DNA of 64,000 nucleotides from NCBI RefSeq assembly GCF_001577835.2, contig NC_029547.1, forward strand, positions 62,181,110-62,245,109. The letters are read 5' to 3'. The position numbers were made by a program, and so were the translations under genes. Positions 25,070-38,833 of the stretch are shown in pieces. The DNA is from Coturnix japonica. Lineage: Eukaryota > Chordata > Aves > Galliformes > Phasianidae. The notes under the pieces were generated by a model that ran no database searches, was not told where the DNA came from, and saw nothing but the letters and a program-made list of their open reading frames with translations. Position 1 is the first letter of the stretch. Each line of letters starts with the position of its first letter.

Positions 25070-25190
25070 GTGCGTATATACATAGATAGGTATATGTATG
25101 TGTGTGTGTGTACATATGCATGCGTATAAATGCATGTATGTATATATGCATATAAGTATACAAGTATACTTATGTGTGTATATATTCTGC
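25070..25190. repeat. Degenerate TG/TA/CATA-rich simple repeat
   Basis: A run of alternating purine and pyrimidine steps (TATATACATA, GTGTGTGTGTG, GCATGCG). It has no coding potential. Confidence 0.8.
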
Positions 25191-26349
25191 CGTTTTATAT
25201 AGTAAACTAATAAATGAGCTACACTAGCAAAGCTGGAAAATGCATTGTCAATATTAAACCGTTAGTCTATCAGCAGGGATGAAAGAAATTAATATTCTTG
25301 TAGTAGATAATATTATTGTGAAGAGACTAGCAGGTGGAGATAGATGCTTGCTTTTGTATTTAATTTTTACTCTTTCTCAAATAAAAGAATAAACTCTATA
25401 TCCATGCAGACGGCTCAGACTGAATTTTACTTGCATTTGAATAGCTGCAAATATTGACATCTTTAATAAGGTTTGCTTTGTTAAATGTGTAGTTGGAAAT
25501 AAAAGGAACTATTAATTTGAAATAAGAGCATTAAAAACTATATAAATTAAAAGTTCTTCCAGACAGTACATTAGCTCATATTACATTGTTTGTCTAGGAG
25601 TCATCTTTTTTTTTTTTTTTTCTTTTTTAATCTACTTTTCTTTCCTGTATTTACAGTTCATGAAGCACACACTAATAACAGCATAATATCAGTAATAAAA
25701 ATAGCAATATGTAATCAAGTTATAATAGACAACCTGGATTATCCAGCTTTAGCAGAATTCCAAGATTTGTAATCACGTTTTCTTGGCTTTTGTCTTTTCA
25801 AATTATTTAGGGATGACAAGTAGGAAAAGATACATAAAAAAGAAATGGAATAGAAGTGATACCACTTAGGCTATTCTTAGTGGTGTTTCCAAAGTGAGAG
25901 AAAAAGAAAGGAAGTTCTGTTCTGAACTTTTTCATGTGCAATAAATGTATCAGTACTTGTCACTGAATAAACCAAAAACATTTAAACTGGCACTGAATGG
26001 CTTTAAATGATAGATATCTCCTTAATCACGTATGTAACTCTTTTGATAGTTAATCCCAGGGAAGTACTGGCACAATGCTTTCAATGCTGATCGAGGAGGA
26101 GGCATAAATAGGTTCAGGTATCTTAGTCCATGAAATGCCTGCAGGGTGAAGGGGGACAGGGGAGTGGGATGCAAACCTGGTAATCCAAAAAAGAAGCTGG
26201 ATGCAGAGGAAGTAAGATATGCATGCACATATTGAAGGAAGATTGTTTGCAGAACTTGAGCAGAAATGCAAAACTTCATGAGTGACAGACTACAAGTGAG
26301 ACCTCTTGCCATCTTTGAATTTTTGTCATGGTGGTTTTTTTGTTTTGGG

Positions 26350-26392
26350 TTTTTTTTTAATTTTTTTATTTTTTTTTTTTTTTTTTTTTTTT
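26350..26392. repeat. Poly(T)-rich tract
   Basis: A T tract of about 43 bases broken by a few A bases. It generates a phenylalanine-rich frame that should not be annotated as a gene. Confidence 0.9.
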
Positions 26393-27218
26393 CTGATTTA
26401 TTTGTGTCTTTCCTGATGTTGCAGTCTTCTTTCGGAAAATCTGCTCATGTATAAGGTGGAAGACAACTACCCATCACTTCACATGTCATTCTGTTATCTT
26501 CATACCTTACAGCAATGCAGAGACAGAGATCTTTGAGATCCCAAATATCCTACAAGGTAAAAGCAACTTCAGGAGAGTGACAGTGAGGCTTTCTGAATTA
26601 TCAGCAATATGACTTCCCCACCTTTAGACCCCTCCAGCTCCCTCTGAGAGAACAGGACAATTCTCACCCCTTCAGCCACATTCCCACATGAAGAAGGACA
26701 GCAAAGACTTAGAAAATCTCAGTATTCTAAGTAACAGTTTAAGCAAGCTATAAATTCAGATTGCTTTGAGTAATGAAAGCATTTTAAAGATCAAGCTTAC
26801 ATATGTATAAATCTGCCATTGCTTATACCTTTCAGGTCAGTATATTTAATCAGAAGCAAATTGAGAAAGCACAAGGATAATATATGGCAAAAAATTAGGT
26901 ATATCACTGAGAGCAGCAGGGACATTTCAGAGATGCACAGAGAATTACAGTGCTGAAACAGGCAATCATTTAACTCTCCTTTCTGCATGTTGTGCTCTAT
27001 TTCTGCAATAAAAAGACCTCTAGTTTTTCCTCAAGCCATTTTAACAACAGTGCAGAACCTTCTTCTCTTATTAGCTGCCTTCACTAGTCACTGTGGTACA
27101 GGTATTGGATGAACAATGTGACTTCTGCACCCCCTGGTCCATGTGTACATCTGGATGCTGCCCTCAGTTCAAGACAAAATCAAGCTACTAGTGCTTCCAA
27201 CTCCAAATCTGACAGGTG

Positions 27219-27262
27219 TCATAGAATCATTGAATTACAGAAGCATTAAGGTAGCCCAGTTA
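27219..27262 (-). mobile_element. Possible CR1 LINE 3' remnant
   Basis: TCATAGAATCATTGAATTAC resembles the CR1 terminal block, but the following bases diverge quickly, so the call is weak. Confidence 0.35.
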
Positions 27263-27495
27263 TGGGCTACTTACCAGCTTCAAGAGGTAAATCTTTCAGA
27301 GTTCAGAGAAAACAAAATAACAGGAACCACACACTAAAGCCAGTTCACATAGGGAATTTGCCCATAACCTGAACACACACACTAGCAGAGGCTATCAGGA
27401 CTTCAGTGGTATTCTCAGATTTATCATGAATATGCATGAAGTAGGGGCAATTTCACATAACATAAAGCCTAAGTAATGTAATGTTTGATGTAACT

Positions 27496-27506
27496 GCCAC
27501 GTGACT
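27496..27506. promoter_or_regulatory. Candidate E-box (CCACGTGAC)
   Basis: CACGTG at 27498-27503 followed by AC gives a USF/MITF-type E-box. TGATCATTAAA follows within 20 bases. It is not near any recognised promoter, so function is unknown. Confidence 0.25.
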
Positions 27507-29326
27507 GAGTTGTAATGATCATTAAACCTGATCAGACATTATTATGGGGTTGGGGTTTTTTTTGTATTTCTGAGAGAGTGGCTTTGCCAAGAGGTAGTCA
27601 ATGTCATTGTCAAAGAACAAAGAAAGAATTTAATCAATTTTCTCTACCTGAATCAGAATGCTGTGTGACAGTATGCCATACCTGAGACATGTGCATCTTG
27701 CATGCAACTGATGCAAGATGAATTGCTTCCATCAAATATACGGTTCACTACTTTGTCAGAAACAGTGACATAATTTATATTAAGAATAGTATAATGTAGA
27801 GTCCTGCAAGTAATTTAATAACCTTAAGATTTGATCCACTCCTTCCAAGATTAAGTTGGCTCTAGACATCAGGGCACTGGTTAAATGCTACACAGAATTA
27901 TCAAAGCTTTCCCTCTTAAAAGATACTTGTTAGTCTCAGGCTCAACTGTGAAGTATCAAAGAGCCTTTGCGTATTTGCAGATGTTTTTGGAGATTTTTGC
28001 CTCCAATTGCTAGGGGAAAGCATTGGAATTTAGTGGTTTTTGAAACTGATTTTGAATTTGGATTTTGAAATTGAGCTAAGCACCCGCTAATGTGCTACAT
28101 GTACAAACAGAAGAAGAAAGTTCTCTGATTCCTTAAATTGAAGCACAAATTATTCTGCTCACAGAATCACAAAGGTGTTACAAAGGGAAACTTTAAGTAG
28201 ATGTTCCTTAGTCATAATGTAATATAGCATTGATTTGCCTGAGTATCTTTGACTTCTTGCCAAATCATGACATTTTCTTCCTTTAATTGTCTGAATTCTT
28301 CAGTTGAAATCCTTGGTGAAATTTTAAATTTTATACTAAAAAACACAGCAAGACAATGAAGATTAGTTTTTGTTTCAAACCTGGTGCAGGTCTGTTCACC
28401 ACAGTGCTCAGTGACAGATAAACTAATGATGAATGACATTTGCACCACAAATGATAGAGTCTTATGCTAGGAGCATCTGCCAGAATTTGCATTTTCAAAT
28501 TACTGGGGTTTTGGGGTTTTGTTTGTGTGGGGTTTGTTTGTTTGTTTGTTTTGCATGTTGGTTGTTACTGATGTCACTTTGCAAAACAGAATAGTGACTC
28601 AAGACAGGACTAAGGCAAAGGAACCATGTTTCAAATTCAACTTCACTTACATACCCCAGAGACAACTTCCAAAGAATGCAATTTTAATATAAAAATATAG
28701 TATCCCTCTTTTATATAAATTGTGCTTACATGTTTTCGTATACATATTTTGGAGAAAATAAAAGCACTCTTCTGTTTTGTTTTTTTTTTCCCTGCAGACT
28801 CTTTACCCTTATCATAAATGGGGATTCAGTTTGTCAGTTCACTGCACAGGTTAGCCTAACGTATTTTACAGCAATGTTGTACACTAAACCAAGAACAATT
28901 TCCTTGTAACTGAAGAAAATATAATGCTGGAGGTGTAATCCACAAATCAAGATTCAGTTCACATTAACAACAGAGGAGGATGCCTAAGAAATATGATCTA
29001 GCAGTTACTTACTTGCATAGTATGCTAAAAAAACAGCCTTGAGCATCCACTTAGCATTGCTGGCCTGATGGCTGTTGGCACACAGGCTTTCCTGGCAGCT
29101 AATCAGACCAGGTGGAAAAGTGAAATGGGTAAAGGACTGCTCACCATGGAAAAAGCAGAGCAGGGATGCAGAAACTGAAGAAGACTTGCTTGTTATTAAC
29201 CCAGGTAGGCTGTTGTTTCATTCCTCGCTCTAATCACACCGCTGTTCTGCTTTCCCAAATAATGAGGAGAAATTAAGGTGATTATGCTCCAGTAATTCCT
29301 TGATAAAGCAATTCCACTTCTGAAAT

Positions 29327-29341
29327 GGGGGGGGGAGGGGG
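29327..29341 (+). repeat. G-rich tract with G-quadruplex potential
   Basis: Nine G, one A, five G in a row, followed by a purine-rich GAGAGAGAAAGAG stretch. Confidence 0.7.
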
Positions 29342-30548
29342 AAGAGAGAGAAAGAGAAATTGACAAAACCAAAATTCTTCTCTTTTTGTTTGTTAGTCTG
29401 TGTTCTCTCCATTTTTCATTCCCAGAAAGTTCAATGAAAGCACAGAGCAGGGATTCATGGGTTGCAAAACCAGAAGAGACTGTTGTAATTAGGTCATATC
29501 ACCTCAGACTTTCAGCAGGAGACATATCTTCATAAAGAAGAGGGAAGCAAATGTAATCAGAGACCTTACAGCCTCACTTGCCTCACTGATCTTAAATTAT
29601 TAGCTCTGAACTGCACCATCTTGAGAATCTAATCTAATCTACCCCACTGTATGATACGCCGTGCAGAAAAACAGGAAGAAGCCATCCACAAAGTAGAAGA
29701 GGAGTTCTGAGAGTCCATTTTTTAAAGAAAACAGTCTCCACTTTTTAAACAGAGCATCTTACACACTCACAATCGCATACAAGGTGGGGAGAACATTTTA
29801 ACCATTGCCATCATCCCATGGATACAGAACTGATCCTGTCATAAAGTATTCCTGGAGGTTTGCATCAAAGCTGTAGATCAGTCCAGGGTAGGGGAGCTGC
29901 CACAGCCCACTCCTGGTGAGCACCTGTGGGGACCCACACAGGGTGGGGTGGGAGGGACTTTGTGACACCCAGGGCCTGGGAGGGGGTGAACACCTGTGGG
30001 ATTACACCTTCTTAGGATTTACTATAGAAGGCTGTTTACAGCACTGTAGGTGTTTCCGAGTGTTTTGTAAGTGACTGTAACTGTAGTTTGTCTGTTACAC
30101 TTTTTTTGTTGTGGATCCTTATTTTATAGTTTAATGAGTTGTTGGTTAAATACATCTTATTGGTATATCACTAACTGAAATCCTTGGTTAGAGTTTTGAA
30201 CCGATAATTTTCTCCCCAATGATACAATGTCATTTTGGCTTTCCATCCCACGAGCAAGCCTCATTATCTGTCAAAATGGACATGGAGAATTTTGGATATC
30301 TAGATCATTCCTATCTTCAATGCATGAAAAACAACTGAAATAAAATGCAAAAATGTTTATAGATTAATCTACAAATAACATTTCTATATATTATTCAGGC
30401 AAATAACACCCCTGCCCTTACAAAGGGATGTTAGTTTGATCAAATAGTGGAGTAGGTCATTGCAAACCTGCTCTCACCATCTCCAAAGAGAGCTTTCTTC
30501 CCCCTGTTCTCCCCCCAAACCCCAAATGGTGTTGCTGGATACACTCTG

Positions 30549-30652
30549 GAGAAAAAAAAATATATATTTATATATATTTTATATATATACACATATATAT
30601 TATATATTACACATATATATTATATATATCTACATATATATAATATATATGA
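30549..30652. repeat. AT-rich dinucleotide repeat
   Basis: About 100 bases of TATATA broken by occasional ACAC and CT steps. It is strongly self-complementary and may extrude hairpins. Confidence 0.9.
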
Positions 30653-32337
30653 ATTCATGATTGCTTTTTCAGAACAAAGCCCTAGTCCCCCAACCAGACA
30701 AGGAGGGCAGTTAAGGCTCCTCCGTAGTATTTTCCAAGAGGGAAAATCCATTTCAAGGTGGATTATGTACTGATAAAGTTCCTAAATGTAAGGCAGAAGC
30801 ATTTATCCCTAGAGTGGCAAGAACTTAGGCAAGGTGCTTCACATCTGTTATCTTTTATTATAACTCTGTTATTGAAGGGTGGCCTTTTCAGTCACCTGCT
30901 CTGGTTAGACTCTTTTTGTTTTTCCAAACCTTTGATCACCTCTTGCTATAAGAGCATGTATATTCATTTCCAAGTCACCATTTCTGAGATTCTTTCCCAG
31001 GCATCTGCTTTTGCTTTGCATCCAGCAATATTCTTTTCATACCAACATTTCCAGACATTCTGTTTCTGGGGCACATCCAACTTCTGTCTCTGTTAACGTG
31101 TCTAAAAGCTCACAAAATTATATGAGAGAAAGACCTAAAAGAGTGAAATATGAAGTGAAAGGGAATTCAGATGGCCAAGAAGGAAATGACACTGAGGTCA
31201 CAAATATAGTGTTGTCATCTGAATCCAGAACTGGGAAGGAAAAGTTGGACAGATTCAACAAATTATCTGAGATTTACTGCATGACAAAGCAGAAATTGGG
31301 GTAGAAGCAGAATTCAAATAAATAAGTAAACCTCCATTCCTTAAAGTAATATGGGAACACATAAAGAAGAGCTGAGAAAGCCTGGAGGACTTTTTCCAAG
31401 CCTACTTTGTTGCATAATCTGCCCACAGTAAGAAAATCCTTCTCTGAAGCTCCTGCAAGCTATGTAGCATCTGTGAGTAAGACGTTAAAGCCTGCTAATT
31501 GGCGAGACCATCCATCTGAATGCTGCTCTGTAAACCTTCTGGCATTTCATAAAACACGTAAAGACAGAGCAATCAGCAGAAAATGCAGAGGGATAGCTGT
31601 GCTGCAATCCTTTCAGGTTTTGTTTTAAACCTTCAGCTATTCAGAAGACTCCAGGTAGTGTATACTGTACCCATTTTCTATAAAAAGCAAAGGATTGTTT
31701 TATCCCTCTGAGCACTGGAAGGCTCACCAATGTAATGGAAATAAAATTGATTGATCCAGAGCATTTTGGTTAATGTCTGACCTTTTCTTCTTCGTTTTCA
31801 CACCAGCCTGTCCTTCACCAGACCCTCACTAGTTTCAGGCCAGATAAGATGGAGCAGCAAGGAGGGAAATGCAGCAAGGATAGTGGAACTTCTTTTTGTT
31901 GTTACTCTGTTTTGAGATTAATAGATGCTGAAGCAGCCAGGACTACCCCATGGAAAACATGAACTATTCTGATGCGACACCTTGGGATAAGAAAAGACAA
32001 ATAAGTTTTTCTCTAATTATCCACTGATACTCTGTGATGTGTTATTGCATTTTGAACTCCAGAGCCTTCAGCCATGGGAGGTGGCACATGCAATTGATAG
32101 GAAACAGCTCAGTTCATTTATGTGTCAGTTTCCAGCTCAGAAGAGAGGGTTGTGATGCACAGACTTTCCAGGAGGGAAGTAACATCTATTACTTCAATAT
32201 TTTCTGTTCATTTGTGCTTGGGTTTTTTTAATTATTATTATTATCATTTAAGTGCCTGAATTTGCTGAACAAACTTTATGCTAAAAATCAGCTTCAGTCA
32301 GATTCCATTTATCACTGCAGCTTTACACACAACTCTG

Positions 32338-32344
<7 letters not shown>

Positions 32345-32368
<24 letters not shown>

Positions 32369-32369
32369 A
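32345..32369. repeat. Poly(A) run, 25 bases
   Basis: An uninterrupted A run. No AATAAA lies in the 30 bases before it, so it does not look like a retrocopy tail. Confidence 0.9.
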
Positions 32370-32534
32370 GATATCAGCTAGTCAACAGGAAACAGAGACT
32401 CAATCATTTCACAGAGATTCTGGATGGAGAGAATTTTAAAAGCTGTGTTTACAGTGATTTAGTAAAAATAAAAATTAGGAATTCTTACTCTGACAGGTGT
32501 AACTAAGCTTGTAACAGCACACTCACAATATACA

Positions 32535-32562
32535 TAGGTAGGTAGGTAGGTAGGTAGGTAGG

Positions 32563-32644
<82 letters not shown>

Positions 32645-32645
32645 T
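32535..32645. repeat. Compound (TAGG)n(TAGA)n microsatellite
   Basis: About seven TAGG units change abruptly into about 20 TAGA units. The purity suggests high length variability. The minus-strand frame reading SIYLSIYL is an artefact of it. Confidence 0.97.
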
Positions 32646-32959
32646 AGATCTCTAACAAGAAAGTCCTGGATGGTTAAGTTCATTTGGGGAAGTTGCACTG
32701 GCAACACTGTCTAAAGAATTCCACATTAAAAAATCAGAATCTTTCAAACTCTGTAACACCAAGCACACAATTATGTGTCAGTCCTGCCCAAGATTTTACA
32801 TATGCAGAAGGATTTAGAGGGAATGCAGTGTAGATTGGTTCTGGGTTACAATTATTTGCAGGCATTTTTCACTGGAGTGCACCCATGCAAGGAGTCTGAC
32901 TCTTCCAAGTACCAGAAGTACTATGTGTGAAGGATATGATTGATCTGAGCATGCACCGT

Positions 32960-33359
32960 AGAGGTATCACCACGTTTCAGATAGTGCGTGGCCATCTGGA
33001 ACATGGGTTGTCCTTCACATCGCTCTTGCCACTGCTGAAATGCACCACCCACCACCTCACTGTGCTCACATCCACTGCTTGGTCTCCATAAGCGTTCAGT
33101 AAATGTCAGTGAATATCAATAGCTGCCATCTTTTCTGAGTGAAGGAATTCAGTTCCACACTTTAGTTTTATACATAGTTCCATGTCAGACACCTTTCTGT
33201 CAGACTGTCCCTCTGCTGCTGCCATGTGATGCAAGGCAAAATGGAATGGGATATTGGTGGGAAGACTCAACCTCCACTGTCAAACCTCCAGTATCCGCCT
33301 CTGATACTGTGGGCCAGCATCACAAAACAGGAGACATTACTTTCAGAGTCACCCTTGCA
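32960..33359 (-). mobile_element. Truncated mariner-like element (Galluhop type), copy C
   Basis: Minus-strand relative of the copies at 1234 and 19428. The right end reads GACATTACTTTCAGAGTCAC and is followed by TA at 33360-33361. It carries the transposase N-terminal remnant (reverse complement contains GAAAAGATGGCAGCTATTG and TTCAGCAGTGGCAAGAG). It then continues into transposase sequence past the point where A and B are deleted. No opposite inverted repeat is visible, so it is truncated and its lower boundary is uncertain. Confidence 0.7.
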
Positions 33360-36300
33360 TAGACTGCTAAAATCTTTTAAGTCCGAAGTTTATACAAGTG
33401 CCAGAAATTAATGTTCAGTCCTGAAGAAGAGCAAGGGTGAGTCTTTCCAGAGGTGATGTAAATTCACAAGGGTCTTGCTCAGCCCAAATGAGAGCCTGGG
33501 ACAGGAAATCTGCCTGCCATCACCTCATAATATGGTTTGAAGGATGACGGCTGATGTTTCCTTTTGAGCAGAGCATTCAGTGCTGACCCCAGCTGCATTT
33601 TCAGAGCATGGTGCATGTTCACTTGGTGCAATACACTAATCTTCAGATGTGCCTTCTCTTAAAGGCTGGAGATTTGCAGCAATTTGTTATGCATTTCCTG
33701 GGGTTGTTTATTTTGCTGAATGGCAAAGGAAGATTTCAACACTGCTTTTCCCAGTTCCTCCTCCCACTTCTTTTCTCTTTCATACATACTACCCAAAAAA
33801 TCAAGTTTCTCTGCTGATTTCCAATCTAATGTTTCATTTATTCCTGCAGATAGAGTAGCTATTTTTAATTTTTGTGTAATCATCAGCTTTTGAAGCAGTT
33901 TCCTTTTTACTTCATATTTGCTACTATCTTGACCCCTTTAGGCTTTGCTTTTATTCCTTTGAAATCCCACTGAATTATACATTTAAGTCCTTTCACTTAT
34001 TCTTATAATGTGTTCTTTTCCTTTCTAGTTGCTACTTTTTTCAGTGTCATGCTGCTTTCCTGAAATCTCTTTGTAGTTTGCTAAATGACTTTGGTTTTCT
34101 AATGACGGGCCAATTTCAATTTCCTTAAGGTCCTTTCTTAATCCATTATTTTCAGATTCCAGCCACTGATTTTCCTACTTCAGCAAAATCAGAAGTTTAG
34201 TATTTTAGCATCCTCTCCCCACAGTCCCAGCAATAAGAGACATGTTAAGTTTCACTTTATACAGCATACAATTATCTGAGTTAATATCACAATATTAACA
34301 GCTCAATAATCTGACATATTTCAACATTTTATCCATTCCTGCATAATATATTACCTCAGGTAATATTGTATTACCTATATTAATATATTTTCTTCTTCTT
34401 CCACAGAAAAATGCCCCAAAGCCATGTTGTTTCCTACAGCTTAGCCATGTTTCTTTTTTAAAATGTACCCAGCCCTTTCCATTTTGATCTTGAACATTCT
34501 ACATAATAATATTCACTACCAGACACATAAATTATAATCTTTCTACAAGTGTGACAGGAGTATTCAAAAAGATTGCCTCAAGAGAAATAGATAAATAAAT
34601 AAATAAATGCCTTTTCTGCTCTATGTATCTTTACCTACCACTCTCCAGCAGAACTTCAAAGCACTGAAAGATTGGAGTACCTTTTAGGAATTCGTGAGTC
34701 AGGACCAAGAGTTAGACAATAGTCTTCTATTAGTCAAAAAAAAGAAAAATACAAAAATTCACCCTTGGCCATTTCCTTCTGTCAAGTGTTTCTCCATTCA
34801 TACCTAGATGATTCATTCATTCCTCTTGAGGATGTTAATACGAAATCAAAACCACTCTACATAACCAAATACTGAAACATATAAGCACAGAAATAGAGAT
34901 AGTCAATAGATAGTCATTCTTATGTACGTCATTCCCATTTACTGAGACGAAGTATGAGGTGGTAGATCTCAGCAGACTACTAGACTTCTGAGAACCATCT
35001 CAACCATCCCCTTGTCCTGCAGTCCCACATTTGTACTTCTCTGAGATCTTCCCCACTTAACTCCAACGTTGTTATTGCCCTCCAACCCCACAATGAATGC
35101 TTTTCTTCTCTTCATCATTTCTTCCTGGGATCTATTTTAATTCATTTTTAAGATTACTGGAGTTAGAAGTGGGTGGTTGTTTCTAAAATCCTTATCAGAC
35201 TGAAGGATTAGATGAACACTTGTGCGAGTACTTCAGTACTCAGTGTAGATCCTGCTGGGCTTTTGGCACTGAGAAGACCACTACATATCCAGGCATTCCC
35301 AGAAACAGTAAAAATAAGGCACTGATGACATAAATTCTGGCCTACGCCCCTGAAGGTCTCACTGGGTTGTGAGATGTGTCCCACTTTTTTTACCTAACTG
35401 TCTATTGTCTCTTGAACACTAAGTGCTAAATTCTTTCATACTCCACTGATATCAACATCATATGTAGAAAACTGACTTTCTGAAACTCAGCAGCTTACAA
35501 GAAAGATTATTTCCCTCTTCATTCACATTGTTTTAAAAATGCACAAGCCAAGGGAGAAAAATCAGTGTCTTTTTCTTTAGAGCATTATAAATTATCTTTT
35601 CTTCCTGTCTGAACTAAAGAGACCATAACTGTGCCATGGAAATAGTACTGTGCACTTCACAGTGTGAGCAAGTCATAGGACAGACAGAAGTTCGTCTTCC
35701 CAGCTCTGTGACTATTCAGTAATACAATGATCAGCTAATTGAAGGCTATTATTTTTATATTTTTTTTGGTCTTGAAGGAAACATTTAGATTTTTATTACT
35801 TGGGGGCATTTTGCTGAGGTTACTGCAAGTTTAGAAGACTCTGCAATTAAGAACTATTTTTCTCTTTCTAGGAAACCAAATATTCTCTCCTAAACTGTCT
35901 GACTGACATTGCAGATAAAAATTCACAACAGTTCATGGAAACTTTATGTTGGTCTTTTGTGGCTATATTACCTTATCTTAAATATGGAAGTTAAACTTCA
36001 GTCAGGCGAGGAATCTGGTAAAGAATGGCATCCTGCTAAAGGAAAGCAAGAATCAGCCTGCCTCCCTGCCCACAAAGAGAAGCATTTCTTGATGAGGCAG
36101 TCAGTCACGTACTTTGAAGCCCAGAGAGTGCATGATAACATTCAGCACGATGAGAAGTCTCTTAAATTGGATCTATGTTATCAAAGAAATGTAAGAAGAA
36201 AAATTAGAAATAACAACAACTAGGCAACAGGTGTCAGTTTGGACATGTTTATCATCCTTCAACAGAGCATCAAAGATTAGAACTGTGGACAGAAAACTGT

Positions 36301-37479
36301 CTGTTGCTTCATGCCTGCTTGGAATGAAAAACTTTGTTAGACACATATTTTATGCCTGCCAAGCACTGCAACATAGACAAGTCTACTGAAATGCCTTCTT
36401 CCTTCCTCAGGGAGCCAGAGGTAGAATAAATCTTCCTTGAAAGGTTTGGTCATGTGTCCAAGCAGTTAGAAATTCAGTGAACCTAAAATTACAGTGACAT
36501 TTTGTTCATGGAGGGTTGTCTCAGTTCAGTGTTATTAACACTGCAATATTCTAAGCATTTCTGACAAAATTTGTAATTGCTAGTAGCTTTTTAATGGTAC
36601 ATACTCCACATCATTTATCAGCATTGATACAAACTTGGGTAGCCTGGAAGTACACTAGCATGTTCAGAAAAGGAAAGAATATCAAGCCATCTGTGTAATT
36701 AAGACTGATAGGCTTGTAACGTAGGAGGGCTACTATTCCAGCCAGTTTTCTAAGGACTAGATTGGAAGCACAGTTTTGTATTTGTTTACCCAATGAACAT
36801 CTGCACAGAAATCTGATGTCGTAGCTTGCCAGGAAATTCTACTGGAAGTGAGCTGAAATATTTAGCAATTTGATCAGTCTGTTTATCTGCCCCAAGGAGG
36901 ATATGGAACTGTGTCAGTTCTTATTACTTCAGCTACAGTTCTTGTATGTCCTTATCAAAGTGCTGACTTAGCAATTCAGCAGACTCCTACACAGCTTAAG
37001 ATGCTGATTTGGCAGTCCATATGCACACATACGTAGCTTAAGTGGGACCGTGAGATTCCACCTGAAGGTTACTAAGAGCCTAACTAGTAGTAAAAGCTTT
37101 AGGGAAAAGTATCTACCCACAGAAGCCACTGGAACTTTTGTTGCCAAATTCAACTGCTGGGTATGTGCCTACATCTACTTCTGCCATCACATAGGTCTGG
37201 AGTCTCTCACAATGATTTAGGTCTGCAGTAAAAGATGTCCTTGTGTTAAGGAGCTGCATGAACTAGTAATGATAGGAAAGAATTAATGCACAGGGAACTG
37301 AATGAGCTATAGTTTCCCTGTAACGCTCTAGCTGTGGCTGTTATTCACTTCTGTGATTGTTGCTTTCCTCATTTTTGAAATGTGACAGTTTCTCTATTTT
37401 ATTTTCAAAATATGCCTCTCTGATTTAAAAATTTAAAAATAAAAAAAAAAAAAGTCTCTGAAAACTGCATAGCAACATC

Positions 37480-37600
37480 AAATCAAAATGAATCAGCATC
37501 AAAAGCAATTAATTACTAATCAACCGTCAGTTTTTGGAGTAACTAAAAGATCATTGGCTGACGTCATGCTGTGAGCAAGTAAATGCTCTACTTAGCAGAG
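37480..37600. promoter_or_regulatory. Candidate regulatory element with a CRE palindrome
   Basis: TGACGTCA at 37559-37566 is a full cAMP-response element, extended as GGCTGACGTCATGCTG. Upstream within 80 bases are CAATTAATTACTAATCA (homeodomain-type) and AATGAATCAGCA. No repeat is recognised here. Regulatory role is inferred from motif clustering only. Confidence 0.3.
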
Positions 37601-38833
37601 AAGAATAAGGACTGTGTTCACCATGGTCACATGGTGAACAAAGTAAAACTATTTTGGTTGTGTATCTGAGTAAAGATGTATCTATCTCCTCTCCTCATTT
37701 TTCTAGGTTCTGAGAAGTGTGACAGCACTGACTTGGTATTGTTGGCTATTATACCTGCAAATGTTTTTTTTTTGTATTTATGTACCTTTTTATAAGCAAT
37801 CTCCAACAAGAACAGTGCACACACAATTATAAGACACAAATAAAGAAATTTTAAGAGGAGAAAGAAATGGAGCAAAATATTTGTACCTTCAGCTCTATCA
37901 CTTTTTTTCCCACCTCCCTTGAAGTCTTCTCCTTCCAACCTATACCAATGTATAAAAATGTCTGAGGACAGAAAAAAGGGGGGTGGAGAAGGGAGCTGAT
38001 AAAAACAGACCTTAGAAATCATCCCCTCAACACACAGTAGTATGCCACTTAAAGAATTCTTCTCTCTTATCTTTTTATGGGAGAGGAAGATAGCTGTTCA
38101 ATGTCTTCCTGTTATTCTCACACTGTGAGACCCTGGAATAGTCTCTACCCTAAAGAAGTCAAGAAAAAAAAAACTACAAAAAAAAGCTGTCCAGGACCAG
38201 ACTACTGCACATGTAAAGACTGCTTGAAGACCTCTCTCACTCTCTGCACACCTAAGTGAATGAAGAAAGGCATCCATTTCAAATCCCACAACACAAATAC
38301 CTGGATGCTGAAGATACCAGCTAACTGTCATCCTCTATTCACCTGTATGTGTACATTCATACTGAATTTCAAGCAAGTACCTCCTGTAATTGGATAAGAA
38401 TATGACTTCTCAGCATGCCTGCCTCAAGTGAAATATAAACTGTCATGAATGTCAAAGACTGTTCATTAGTTTTATTTTGCTCTTCACACTTGTAAGATAC
38501 ACACGACAATGCAGACTTTTGGACAGCTTTGTCCAATAATAAAGTCAGAGTTTTCTAGCAAGAAATCAACCATGTCTCTGCACACTCCCTTGCTCTTAAG
38601 TACATTAAAACTTCAGGAACTGATATATTTCTGTCTACAAAACACCACAACCACTACTGAGCAGCTAGTCTTTATGATGTTTCTGATATCTCAGCTATCC
38701 CCTGACAGGTGTGTTACTGTGATTGTGGTGTAAACTAGCACAGGTCTTCTGTCCTACTCTTGCACCAGCAAGATCTGGATCTGACCAAGGAGTCAGTGTT
38801 GGGAAATGATCAAAGAACAGAGAGAAAAAAGCA

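Larger units (their letters stand above)
20477..32344. other. Long intergenic tract, mostly unique
   Basis: About 12 kb without a supported gene. Apart from the short simple repeats and motifs listed, 29880-30190 has a GC-rich head and an AT-rich end unlike its flanks and may be an old unidentified repeat. No reading frame shows a known domain. Confidence 0.5.

Noticed and set aside
32459-32707. Frame with SIYLSIYL repeats
   Set aside because: Translation of the TAGG/TAGA microsatellite.
37627-38022. 131-codon minus-strand frame with a hydrophobic stretch
   Set aside because: The hydrophobic part comes from T-rich DNA; no family pattern or signal peptide organisation.
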